Notes: generated by a model not told the origin, from the sequence alone. A stretch of DNA of 35,959 nucleotides from Ignavibacteriales bacterium UBA1304 (GCA_002307295.1 DBTY01000047.1:1-35959); one strand, 5' to 3'. Shown: positions 16,243-24,335, numbered from the stretch's first letter. Numbers and translations are program-made.

Positions 16243-16281
16243 AAAGCCCCGTCCCGATTAATCGGGGCGGGGCTTTTTTTT
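16243..16281 (+). terminator. Intrinsic terminator of the 77-residue gene
   Basis: A very stable stem (AAAGCCCCG ... CGGGGCTTT) encloses the small palindrome TCCCGAT-TA-ATCGGGG, and eight T residues follow. The inner part belongs to the same TCCCGAT palindrome family seen at the window start. Confidence 0.93.
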
Positions 16282-16323
16282 AATAAACCTTCAGCGCGCA
16301 AGCGACTAGATATCATAGCGCAT

Positions 16324-16360
16324 AACCTTTCAGCTATTCGAAATAATACTCTGGAAGGTT
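16324..16360. repeat. Palindromic element A (AACCTT-CAG ... CTG-AAGGTT)
   Basis: AACCTT-T-CAG pairs with CTG-G-AAGGTT across a 17-base loop. It has the same outer architecture as the element at 16407-16448. Confidence 0.5.
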
Positions 16361-16406
16361 GAATTAAATATTATGATGATAAATTTTGAAAATGTTTGTT
16401 AGTTCC

Positions 16407-16448
16407 GACCTTACAGGGCGCAGCGCTGATAGCTCCGGCTGGAAGGTC
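16407..16448. repeat. Palindromic element B (GACCTT-CAG ... CTG-AAGGTC)
   Basis: GACCTT-A-CAG pairs with CTG-G-AAGGTC. Inside are GGCGCAGCGCTG and AGCTCCGGCT, which can pair locally. The outermost pair is G-C where element A has A-T, so the stem is preserved. The two elements and the terminators on either side fill the 314-base gap 16217-16530; no gene is seen there. Confidence 0.5.
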
Positions 16449-16452
16449 TACG

Positions 16453-16502
16453 TTAAAAAACAAAACCTCCAGAGCATTATCCGTTTGGATTGCTCTGGAG
16501 GT
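16453..16502 (-). terminator. Terminator of the amidase operon
   Basis: On the minus strand ACCTCCAGAGCA pairs with TGCTCTGGAGGT (16465-16476 with 16491-16502), followed by TTTGTTTTTT. It lies about 28 bases after the stop codon of the amidase gene. Confidence 0.9.
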
Positions 16503-16530
16503 CAATTTATAAAAATGTAGCGTTAATTTT

Positions 16531-18933
16531 TTATTTCGACAAAATCATTTTTTTAGTTTCGGTAAAAGTCCCCGCTTGCAGCTTATAAAGATATACGCCG
16601 CTTGCAAGATTCAATTTACCTGCGTCAAAGCTTACCTGAAAATCGCCCGCAGGTCTATCTCCGTCAAGCAAAGTAGCTACTACTCTGCCAAGGACGTCGT
16701 AAACCTTAAGAGTTACTTTTCCAGCCGAAGCCGTATGCCATTTAATAATTGTAGAAGGGTTAAACGGGTTAGGATAGTTTTGCCCTAAGCTATAATTAGT
16801 TGGCGCAACATAACCAGTCTGTCCCTGAACGGAAGTAGCAGGATTGGTTAATGTAATATCATATTGAACGTCGTCAATATAAATTACGCTGCTGTCTCTG
16901 CTATTTGGAGTTTGCTTAACAATAATGCTGTTAAACAATTTTTCGCCTGTTCCAGGAATTGCAGAAACTGGAATTTTTTTAATTTTCCAGCCTGTCCAGT
17001 TAATTGTATCAACAAAAACGTTGGTAATTGTTCCATTCTGGCTAAACGAATACTCAAGCAAATTTTTGCTAGCGTCGCCAAAGACCCACATTCCAAAATT
17101 TGTTGTAGCCGCATTTATGCTTGGTTTAGCGCCGTCAAGATACTCGCATACGCCGCCGGAAGCATTAATAAACTTATAACCTACTCGCGCAGAATATTTA
17201 CCGCTATAAATCTCAACGGCGCTAGTCGAAATCCAAGAGGCTCTTGTCGTGTCTATTCCAACGCTATTGCCGCTTAATTTTGGAACTAACCATTGCCCTA
17301 TAGCGTCAAAGTTATCTACAACTGTGCCGGAGACATAAGTTTCGTTTGAAGTGGTAAAGCTTACAGTAACGGTGTCATACAAAGGAAGATTATTAACGTC
17401 TTTTACTGTGCCGTAAATAACTGCTTTATATTGAGTATTCTTCTGTAACTCAGTAGTCGGTTCAAAAAAGATATATCCATTGCCGTCCAAATTAAATGTT
17501 TTTGAATTTTTTACGCTGATAGCGTTATTCTGCGCGTCAAAAAAGTTAATTGCTCCAGTTGAAGAACTAATTTGAGAATCAAATTTAAACTGCATCTGCG
17601 CAGTATTACTTACGTCTTTCTGTCCATTTGCCGGAAAAGAGTTTATACAGCTAAATCTATCCTTATTCTTAGTCAAAAAGCTGAAAGTGAAATCGTTTTG
17701 AAGAGCTACGTTCCACTGACTTAAAGCCGTTTTAGCAATAGTTACCTTATAAGTAGTCGCTTTTACATAAGAAAACGCAGGAGTGAAAGTCAAAACCTGG
17801 TTTGAATTTGACCATGTAATTGCGCCCTGAACCGCAGGAGTAATACTAAACGCCGCCTTTGTGGAAGTCGTATCCATTGGACGCGAGAAATTAATTACTA
17901 TAGGAGCGCTTGCAATAACGCTATCGCCCGCATTTTTCAGCGGAGAATAGCTGTTGACTAAAGGCGCTGAATTAGGATCATAAACTAAGTACGCGTCTGC
18001 AAATACAGTTTTACCCGCAGTAACAGTAACTGTGGCTGAATCCTTAGAATATGTATTCGCTTCAAAAACTAGCTTGTATGTTCCCGGAGCTAAACTGTCA
18101 AACATATAAAAACCATTGTTAAGAGTATCGCCATAGCATACTTTATTGCCAGGAGTAAGCGTTACTTTTATGTTATTTACCGGTTTTAGTTCATCGCCAG
18201 AAATAACGTTAGTATATTTTCCAGCAGTAAATTTATCGCGGATAATGCCGGCAGCAATTCCTTCAGAAAAAGTAGATCTGTTCCAGTATCTGGTAAAAGC
18301 TCTTGCAATAGCCCATGCTTCGTGCTTTAAGAATAAATCGTTTCTTAAACGCCAGGACATTGGATAATAATCATGGAACTCGCCTTCTGAAAGCGTTCCG
18401 CCCATATTCAAACCTTTGAATACGCCAAGATATGCTTTGCCTGTGCCGTAAAAATCAAAATCGCCGGCAATCATTTTTGAAGTTGTACGCTGAGCTTTGC
18501 AAATTTCATCTACAAGATCAGTAGCCATTACATCGCAGCCTGTATATGTAGGTTTGCTTGTATTCCCCTGGAAAAGACCGAGCGTATAATCGGATTTGTT
18601 ATCATATGCATTGCTATGAATGGCATGCATCCAGTCAACGTTGTTGTTATTTGCAATTGCAACAATCTGGCTAAGAGCTAAATCGTCTGCGGTAGTATTT
18701 GTAACCCTTGTCATTACTACGCTGGCGCCGTACTCAAGTAAAATATCTCTTAAGTGCAAACCTTTTCCAAGGTTGCCTTCAGATTCCCAGAACCCGGTTT
18801 CAACAATTTCTCTATCGTCGCTATCATGTCCGCCGTGACCAGGGTTAACGCATATTTTCAGCCCCGAAAAAGAAGTCTGAGCTGAAATTGAAACGCTTAT
18901 AAAAGCTAAAAGTACAATTAATAATTTCTTCAT
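16531..18933 (-). CDS. T9SS-exported N-acetylmuramoyl-L-alanine amidase, multidomain
   Basis: 800 residues. Signal peptide (1-19). Amidase_3 domain (about 23-218) with Zn ligands His33 (NPGHGGHD), Glu52 (WESEGN) and His106 (HAIHSNA), and the likely catalytic Glu183 (LSEGEF). Then a carboxypeptidase-regulatory-like beta-sandwich (about 228-318), two Big_5/SbsA-type Ig-like domains (about 324-425 and 427-535), a beta-sandwich that may bind carbohydrate (about 537-692), and a type IX sorting domain from about 714 (NYPNPFNPST, VYDVLGRVVATL, GVYLYKL). It should cleave the amide between muramic acid and the stem peptide, outside the cell or on the surface. AAAGGAA precedes ATG by six bases. It is the second gene after the propeller protein, 12 bases downstream. 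Domain borders are approximate. Confidence 0.88.
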   Translation of the reverse strand: MKKLLIVLLAFISVSISAQTSFSGLKICVNPGHGGHDSDDREIVETGFWESEGNLGKGLHLRDILLEYGASVVMTRVTNTTADDLALSQIVAIANNNNVDWMHAIHSNAYDNKSDYTLGLFQGNTSKPTYTGCDVMATDLVDEICKAQRTTSKMIAGDFDFYGTGKAYLGVFKGLNMGGTLSEGEFHDYYPMSWRLRNDLFLKHEAWAIARAFTRYWNRSTFSEGIAAGIIRDKFTAGKYTNVISGDELKPVNNIKVTLTPGNKVCYGDTLNNGFYMFDSLAPGTYKLVFEANTYSKDSATVTVTAGKTVFADAYLVYDPNSAPLVNSYSPLKNAGDSVIASAPIVINFSRPMDTTSTKAAFSITPAVQGAITWSNSNQVLTFTPAFSYVKATTYKVTIAKTALSQWNVALQNDFTFSFLTKNKDRFSCINSFPANGQKDVSNTAQMQFKFDSQISSSTGAINFFDAQNNAISVKNSKTFNLDGNGYIFFEPTTELQKNTQYKAVIYGTVKDVNNLPLYDTVTVSFTTSNETYVSGTVVDNFDAIGQWLVPKLSGNSVGIDTTRASWISTSAVEIYSGKYSARVGYKFINASGGVCEYLDGAKPSINAATTNFGMWVFGDASKNLLEYSFSQNGTITNVFVDTINWTGWKIKKIPVSAIPGTGEKLFNSIIVKQTPNSRDSSVIYIDDVQYDITLTNPATSVQGQTGYVAPTNYSLGQNYPNPFNPSTIIKWHTASAGKVTLKVYDVLGRVVATLLDGDRPAGDFQVSFDAGKLNLASGVYLYKLQAGTFTETKKMILSK

Positions 18934-18945
18934 TTTAAATTCCTT

Positions 18946-19881
18946 TTAATCAATATTTAATTCAGCTAAATAAATCTTTCCGTCATATGAATTAAATGCG
19001 GCCTTTTTTCCGTCAGGAGACCAGACCGGATACATTTCATGTACATTAACAGTATTTGTAACCTGAACTTTGTTAGTCCCGTCAGCGTCTATAATATAAA
19101 TTTCGGAGTTAATTACTTTATGTCCGTCGTCTATATCAGCCATATACATTATGCGCTTGCTGTCTGGCGACCACTGCGGAGCGTTAGCTTTGCCAAGATT
19201 AGAAATTATGTTGCCGTCTAAATCGGATACGTATGTGCCATGACCGGCAAATGTAAACACAAGTTTTTGATTATCAGGAGAAACTGAAGGCCAGATGTAA
19301 TTGCCTTCGCCAAGAGGAGCAAGAATTTTTTTCTCGCCGTTAACGAATAAAACAATTTTTTGATTGTCAATAATTACAATTGGCTTAGAAACGCTTTTCT
19401 GCAATTCGCTTTTGCCTGATTCTAAATTGTAACCGTTTAACCCTTTTTCGTCAGCGCAAACAATCTGGTTGGCAGTAGTCAACTGTGGAGGATATATGCC
19501 TCCTTTGTCTGTTTCTAATGTTTTAATTTCTTTTGTGGCAATATTCTGTTCAAATACAGAATAATACTTTTTCATCCCTTCGTATTTCTGAGTACGGTAT
19601 ATAACGTTTTTGCTGTCGGCAGAAAAAGTAAAAGCGTAACCTGCGCCTTCCTGAGTTGTAACGTTCGTTACCTGATTAGAGGTTAAGTCTAAATACCAAA
19701 GTCCTTTGTAGCTATCAGAAGTAAAAAATACTTTTGAACCGTCTGGGGAAAATTGAGGATAATAAAACTCGCCTTTAGACGTGTCGGTAATTTGAGTTAT
19801 TTGATTAACTTTTATCCCCTGAGAAAATATCAGAGAAGAAAAAGTTAAAAACAGAACAAAATAGTTCTTAATAATTCTCAT
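18946..19881 (-). CDS. Exported TolB-like WD40/PD40 beta-propeller protein
   Basis: 311 residues with a signal peptide (cut near residue 20, SLIFSQ-G). PD40 repeats are recognisable by the pattern FSPDGSKVFFTSD (about 47-60), FSADSKNVIYRT, VSPDNQKLVFTF, WSPDSKRIMYMAD and WSPDGKKAAFNS, enough for about six blades. Such propellers usually serve as protein-binding platforms. AAGGAG six bases before ATG fixes the start. It is co-transcribed with the exported amidase, so a role in presenting or regulating that enzyme is possible but unproven. It is much shorter than TolB itself and lacks TolB's N-terminal domain, so I do not call it tolB. Confidence 0.85.
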   Translation of the reverse strand: MRIIKNYFVLFLTFSSLIFSQGIKVNQITQITDTSKGEFYYPQFSPDGSKVFFTSDSYKGLWYLDLTSNQVTNVTTQEGAGYAFTFSADSKNVIYRTQKYEGMKKYYSVFEQNIATKEIKTLETDKGGIYPPQLTTANQIVCADEKGLNGYNLESGKSELQKSVSKPIVIIDNQKIVLFVNGEKKILAPLGEGNYIWPSVSPDNQKLVFTFAGHGTYVSDLDGNIISNLGKANAPQWSPDSKRIMYMADIDDGHKVINSEIYIIDADGTNKVQVTNTVNVHEMYPVWSPDGKKAAFNSYDGKIYLAELNID

Positions 19882-20236
19882 GTGTGGCTCCTTAATTAAT
19901 TATTTAGTTAGACTGACTTAATGAAAAACACCTTTATATAATAGAAAAAAAACATAGCGAACAAACTGCCGTGGAACCTGTTATTACGAATCCTTTTTTT
20001 TAGAAAGGGTACTAAATAACAAGTTTAAATTAGAAGAGTCAATTATCAGAAATCATTTCATATTCCAGAATTTTTTGATAATATTAAAAAAAATCATAAT
20101 GACAACAAATTGTATTAACAATTATAACAAAGAAGCGATAAAATAAAATTGCATTTAAAAAGCCCCTACAAACTCCTTCATAATAGCTTTTATTACAATT
20201 TTCTAAAACGTCTAATTTTTATCTTTTCAACAAAAG
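19882..20236. other. AT-rich intergenic region between the propeller gene and purK
   Basis: 355 bases without a credible gene. It holds the candidate promoter of the propeller-amidase operon and, nearer purK, a weak hairpin on the minus strand (AAAAGC with GCTTTT, 20158-20191) that may terminate purEK. Nothing else stands out. Confidence 0.5.
19935..19964 (-). promoter_or_regulatory. Candidate promoter of the propeller-amidase operon
   Basis: Minus strand TTGTTC (19964-19959), 18 bases, TATATA (19940-19935); the start would be near 19928, giving a leader of roughly 45 bases. Confidence 0.35.
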
Positions 20237-21325
20237 TTATAAAAATTGCGCAGTTAAATTAATCAAATTTTTATTAAAATCCGCAAAATTATCTGAGCGG
20301 TAAGTTATATGACCAAGTTTTCTATTTGGCCGCGGCTCCTTGCCATAAAGATGAAGATGAGCTCCGGGAATACTTAAAACGCTTTCAGTATCAGGCGGCT
20401 CTCCAATTATATTGAACATAGCCGAATAACCTATATTGTTTACAGAGCCAAGCGCCTGCCCCGCGACTGCGCGTATATGATTTTCAAACTGACTTGTCTC
20501 TGCGCCTTCTATCGTCCAATGTCCGGAATTATGAACTCTGCACGCCATTTCGTTAGCTAATAATTTCCCGTCCGCTACAAAAAACTCAATTGCTAATACG
20601 CCAACGTAATCTAACGCGTCCAATACCTTAGTCGCAATATTTTCAGCGGTTTCCTGCAAACCTTTATTAGTATTTGCTGCGGGAGCAGTTGATAAACGCA
20701 GTATTCCTTCTCTATGTCTGTTCTCTACCAAAGAATAAAACTTCGTTTGGCCGTTAACGGCTTTAACGCATATAATAGAAACTTCGCGGTCAAATTTTAC
20801 AAAGTCTTCTAATATCAAATTTGACGCCTCAATACTGCCTAAAACGTCATCAAGATCATCCTTGCTTTTAAGAAGATACTGCCCTTTTCCGTCATAGCCC
20901 ATTCTACGGGTTTTAAGAATACATGGGTATCCATTTTTTTTAACGGCTGATATTAAATCATCTTTGCTGTTTATCTCATAAAATCCGGCAGTATGAACTC
21001 CAATTCCGTTAAAAAATCTTTTTTCAAATATCCGGTCCTGAGTTATTTCAAGCGCTTTTGGCGGCGGAAAAACTTTTACCTTATTAGTCAGGTAATTAGT
21101 GGCTTTGGCTGAAACATTTTCAAACTCATAAGTAACCACGTCTAAATCCTTAATAAAAGAATCGAGCAGTTCCGTATCGTCATAGTTTCCGCAAAGCTGT
21201 TCGCCGGCAACTGAAGCGGGCGAGTTTGGGGCGGGATCTAAAAATTTAAAAGTATGGTTTAACGGTATGCCCGATAAAGCCAGCATTCTGCCGAGCTGCC
21301 CGGCGCCTAAAATTCCAATTTTCAT
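20237..21325 (-). CDS. purK: N5-carboxyaminoimidazole ribonucleotide synthase
   Basis: 362 residues, ATP-grasp enzyme of de novo purine synthesis. It starts with the family pattern MKIGILGAGQLGRMLA, then FLDPAPNSPA, TRRMGYDGKGQ, LILEDFVKFDREVS, VENRHREGILR, GVLAIEFFV and NEMACRVHNSGHWTIEGA. It makes N5-CAIR from AIR, bicarbonate and ATP; PurE then isomerises it. It starts two bases after purE stops, so the two are coupled in one operon. Size and motifs are normal. Confidence 0.97.
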   Translation of the reverse strand: MKIGILGAGQLGRMLALSGIPLNHTFKFLDPAPNSPASVAGEQLCGNYDDTELLDSFIKDLDVVTYEFENVSAKATNYLTNKVKVFPPPKALEITQDRIFEKRFFNGIGVHTAGFYEINSKDDLISAVKKNGYPCILKTRRMGYDGKGQYLLKSKDDLDDVLGSIEASNLILEDFVKFDREVSIICVKAVNGQTKFYSLVENRHREGILRLSTAPAANTNKGLQETAENIATKVLDALDYVGVLAIEFFVADGKLLANEMACRVHNSGHWTIEGAETSQFENHIRAVAGQALGSVNNIGYSAMFNIIGEPPDTESVLSIPGAHLHLYGKEPRPNRKLGHITYRSDNFADFNKNLINLTAQFL

Positions 21326-21327
21326 AA

Positions 21328-21816
21328 TTAATCTCTGGGGTCTGGATTTAACAACACGTTATCTGTCTGCTTCTGGCGGAAAAGTTCTAATGTAGTTTTA
21401 TATTCGGGATATTTATTTGATAATATAGAAGCCGCAAAAAGCGCCGCGTTTACCGCGCCAGCTCTGCCTATCGAAAAAGTTGCGACTGGTATTCCGGCCG
21501 GCATTTGTACAATAGATAAAAGAGAATCCATCCCTTTTAAGGCTTTAGACTCTACCGGAACGCCAAGCACAGGAAGAGAGGTTTTTGCCGCCGTCATTCC
21601 AGGCAAATGAGCCGCGCCTCCGGCTCCGGCAATAATAACTTCCAAACCGCGTCCGGCTGCGGACTCCGCATAAGAGAACAGCAAATCCGGCGTCCTGTGA
21701 GCCGATACAATTTTTACTTCATAAGGAATGGTTAGTTCATCCAATTGTTTAGCTGCATTGCTCATCGTTTCCCAGTCCGACTTAGAACCCATAATAATTC
21801 CGACTAAAGCTTTCAT
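21328..21816 (-). CDS. purE: N5-carboxyaminoimidazole ribonucleotide mutase (class I PurE)
   Basis: 162 residues. Class I features are GSKSDW (10-15), SAHRTP with catalytic His40 (38-43), AGAGGAAHLPGM, and LGVPVESKALKGMDSLLSIVQMPAGIPVAT. It moves the carboxylate of N5-CAIR to give CAIR in purine synthesis. The presence of purK directly downstream agrees with the class I (mutase) assignment rather than the class II AIR carboxylase of animals. It is the first gene of the purEK operon. Confidence 0.97.
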   Translation of the reverse strand: MKALVGIIMGSKSDWETMSNAAKQLDELTIPYEVKIVSAHRTPDLLFSYAESAAGRGLEVIIAGAGGAAHLPGMTAAKTSLPVLGVPVESKALKGMDSLLSIVQMPAGIPVATFSIGRAGAVNAALFAASILSNKYPEYKTTLELFRQKQTDNVLLNPDPRD

Positions 21817-21855
21817 CGTTATCCTTATATTTTGTCTGATTCAAGAGATATGCCC

Positions 21856-21886
21856 CTTATAACCGTTTTAATATTACGGTAAAAAT
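21856..21886 (-). promoter_or_regulatory. Possible purEK promoter with inverted repeat
   Basis: On the minus strand TTTACC and TATAAG are 16 bases apart. The spacer region contains the inverted repeat ACCGT-N9-ACGGT (21862-21880), which could be an operator. The promoter boxes are only partial matches. Confidence 0.28.
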
Positions 21887-21915
21887 TGTTTTATCCTAAA
21901 TATTAATTTTATTAT
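21886..21915 (+). promoter_or_regulatory. Candidate promoter of the pullulanase gene
   Basis: TTGTTT (21886-21891), 18 bases, TATTAT (21910-21915), about 45 bases before the ATG at 21960. It is divergent from, and nearly abuts, the possible purEK promoter. Confidence 0.4.
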
Positions 21916-21959
21916 TTTCTGTTTATCTAAAAACATTTAAAAACTATTAACTAAAATTA

Positions 21960-24074
21960 ATGAAAAAATTTATAATTCTCCCGTTAATTGTTGTTTCAGT
22001 TTTTTATTTATACAGTAACCTGACAGGAGCGCCCTTGCTTATTGGAAATAAGGAAAAATCAGTCCTCAGAACTAATTCTGAAGAATATAGAAAACATCTG
22101 AACGACCTCGATAAATATTACTCTACTAAAAAGCTCGGCTCGTTCTTCGAATCCGGCAAAACAGTTTTCAGATTGTTTGCTCCGCAGGCTGAAAAAACAT
22201 TGTTAGTTACATTTACCAGCGCTTCCGATAGCGCCGGACAAACATACGATATGATAAAAGACAAAGACGGAGTTTGGGAAACATCGATTGATGGGGATAA
22301 AACAGGGCTCCTTTATGGCTATAAAGTCTTTAACGACTCTGCAAATTACTATAATCCAAACTTATGCATCGACCCCTATTCAAAAGCTGTAGCTTCGTAT
22401 AATACATATTATTCGCCAAGAAAAAGCGTTGTAGTTAATGAAAGTAACTTCGACTGGGAGGGAGATAAATGGATTCAGAGAAAGTGGAGCGACCTTATTA
22501 TTTATGAAATGCATATAAAAGATCAGACTGCGCACCCAAGTTCTGGAGCTAAACAACCTGGAACTTATATGGGCTTAACCGAAAAAGGAATTAAAGGCGG
22601 CATAGATTATATAAAGTCTCTTGGCGTAAATACAGTTGAATTACTCCCGGCTCAGGAATTTGCCAATATCGAAATTCCATATAAAGATTCTGTGCGCGGC
22701 AGATATAACAATTGGAACCCTTATGAACGCAATCACTGGGGTTACATGACGGCCGCATTCTTTGCGCCGGAAGCATACTACTGCCATAGCGATAAGGAAA
22801 TTCAATGGAATAAATGGGAAGGCGAAAGCGCGGAACAGATTAACGCATTTAAAAATTTGGTTAAAAACTTCCACAAAGAAGGCATTGCCGTTATGATGGA
22901 CGTTGTGTATAACCACATAAGCGAATATGAAATTGGAAATCTTAAAGAAATAGATAAAGAATATTATTTCCGTTTGAACGATAAAGGAAATTTCATCTCT
23001 GAAAGCGGATGCGGAAACGATTTTAAAACCGAGCGGCCTATGGCGCGCCGTATGATATTGGAAAGTATTCTGTATTGGATGCAGGAATATCATGTAGACG
23101 GCTTCCGGTTCGATCTTGGAAAACTAATCGACTGGGAAACTTTAGAAACCATTTTGCATGAAGCGCAGAAAATTAATCCCAAAGTTGTATTTGTAGCCGA
23201 ACCATGGGGCGGCGGATATGACCCTAAAGGTTTTTCATTACGGGGCTGGGGCAGCTGGAACGACCAAATAAGAAATGGGATTAAAGGAGAAAATCCTTAT
23301 AATGGTCTGGGATGGATTTTTGGCCATTGGCAGGGAGATAATAATTTTGAAAGAATTAGAAGCTATGTAAATGGGACTTTAATAACAGATCAAAACGGAC
23401 TTTTTCAGCGCAAAGAACATTCTGTTAATTATCTTGAATCGCACGACGATCTTTCTTTTGGAGATTTTGTAAGAATAGCGACAAAAGAAGTCGACCCAAA
23501 TAGAATAATAAAAAATGTCGATTCTAACGCCGTTTTGTCCCCTCTTCAATTAAAACTGAATAAACTCGGCGCCGCTTTTCTGCTTACTTCGCAGGGAATC
23601 ACAATGATACATGCCGGACAGGAATTTGCGCGCAGCCAGGTAGTTTCTTTCAACTCGCCAGTTAACGATACTACAAAAGGCAGAATAGACCATAACGCAT
23701 ATAATAAAGACAACGAAACAAATTATATAAATTATAACCATGCCGATTTAAACAAAGAGCTTGTGGATTATTACAGAGGGTTAATCGCTATAAGAAATAA
23801 ATTCAGCGCATTTAGAAACGCCGAATATGAAGATATAAAATTTTTCCAATTGGAAAACAACCCGTTTGGATTAGGATATACTGTTGATTATTCAGGCGAT
23901 AAATTTGTAGTACTTTTTAACGCAGGTCAGGAAAGAGAATCTGAATTTAATCTGCCTGAAGGCGAATGGGAAGTTCTTGCTAATTTCAAAAGCGCGGGGA
24001 CAAACGCAATTGGAGTAATAACAGACAAAGCCGTTATTCCGGCTACAAGCTGTCTTATATTAAAGAGGAAGTAA
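21960..24074 (+). CDS. Type I pullulanase-like GH13 alpha-glucan debranching enzyme, exported
   Basis: 704 residues. A hydrophobic N-terminus (1-25) looks like a signal peptide or membrane anchor. A CBM48/early-set domain follows (about 55-155, GKTVFRLFAPQAEKTLLVTF). The GH13 barrel runs from about 180 (IIYEMHIKDQT), with YNNWNPY (249-255), MMDVVYNH near 312, nucleophile Asp385 (GFRFD), acid/base Glu414 (VAEPWG) and Asp496 (ESHD). A small C-terminal beta domain ends the protein. It is predicted to hydrolyse alpha-1,6 bonds of pullulan, amylopectin or glycogen; isoamylase activity is an alternative. It sits alone between purE (divergent) and a hairpin cluster, and may act with the second exported debranching enzyme at 2217-5174. 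Confidence 0.87.
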   Translation: MKKFIILPLIVVSVFYLYSNLTGAPLLIGNKEKSVLRTNSEEYRKHLNDLDKYYSTKKLGSFFESGKTVFRLFAPQAEKTLLVTFTSASDSAGQTYDMIKDKDGVWETSIDGDKTGLLYGYKVFNDSANYYNPNLCIDPYSKAVASYNTYYSPRKSVVVNESNFDWEGDKWIQRKWSDLIIYEMHIKDQTAHPSSGAKQPGTYMGLTEKGIKGGIDYIKSLGVNTVELLPAQEFANIEIPYKDSVRGRYNNWNPYERNHWGYMTAAFFAPEAYYCHSDKEIQWNKWEGESAEQINAFKNLVKNFHKEGIAVMMDVVYNHISEYEIGNLKEIDKEYYFRLNDKGNFISESGCGNDFKTERPMARRMILESILYWMQEYHVDGFRFDLGKLIDWETLETILHEAQKINPKVVFVAEPWGGGYDPKGFSLRGWGSWNDQIRNGIKGENPYNGLGWIFGHWQGDNNFERIRSYVNGTLITDQNGLFQRKEHSVNYLESHDDLSFGDFVRIATKEVDPNRIIKNVDSNAVLSPLQLKLNKLGAAFLLTSQGITMIHAGQEFARSQVVSFNSPVNDTTKGRIDHNAYNKDNETNYINYNHADLNKELVDYYRGLIAIRNKFSAFRNAEYEDIKFFQLENNPFGLGYTVDYSGDKFVVLFNAGQERESEFNLPEGEWEVLANFKSAGTNAIGVITDKAVIPATSCLILKRK

Positions 24075-24106
24075 AAAACATTTTAGGCGACACATTTTGA
24101 ATTCGT

Positions 24107-24135
24107 AGCAGCGGACTTTTAGTCTGCTGCTTTTT
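24107..24135 (+). terminator. Terminator after the pullulanase gene
   Basis: AGCAGCGGAC pairs with GTCTGCTGCT (one G-T wobble) around a five-base loop, followed by five T, about 32 bases after the stop codon. Confidence 0.75.
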
Positions 24136-24144
24136 GAATCGGCA

Positions 24145-24164
24145 GTCACGGTTCGAGCTGTGAC
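24145..24164. repeat. Small hairpin GTCACGG ... GCTGTGAC
   Basis: A near-complete 20-base palindrome with a TTCGA apex. It is the second of four hairpins in the gap 24075-24335. Confidence 0.5.
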
Positions 24165-24238
24165 CAAACTAATATAACAATACTTGTGAAAATTTATAAA
24201 TAAGAAATTGCCATCCATTTATATTAGCGTTTTTTTCA

Positions 24239-24261
24239 GCGTCAGGGTTCGACCCTGACGC
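24239..24261. repeat. Perfect hairpin GCGTCAGGGT-TCG-ACCCTGACGC
   Basis: Ten perfect base pairs around a three-base loop. No gene ends next to it on the plus strand and no T-run follows, so it is more likely a palindromic repeat than a terminator. Confidence 0.65.
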
Positions 24262-24334
24262 CCAGAGAAGTTCGTGGCGGCGGACTTTCGCTTCAACATG
24301 CTCAGCATACAAGTCCGCTATTTTTTGACTCTGG
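24262..24334. repeat. Nested inverted repeat (CCAGAG [GCGGACTT ... AAGTCCGC] CTCTGG)
   Basis: Outer arms CCAGAG (24262-24267) and CTCTGG (24329-24334) enclose inner arms GCGGACTT (24280-24287) and AAGTCCGC (24311-24318). It ends two bases before the stop of the histidine kinase gene. The GCGGACTT arm is shared with the hairpin at 24107, suggesting one repeat family. It may also serve as a 3' structure for the kinase transcript. Confidence 0.5.
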
Positions 24335-24335
24335 C

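Noticed and set aside
22641..23093. 150-codon open frame antisense to the pullulanase gene
   Set aside because: The GH13 gene is certain there, and the antisense product has no recognisable motif.
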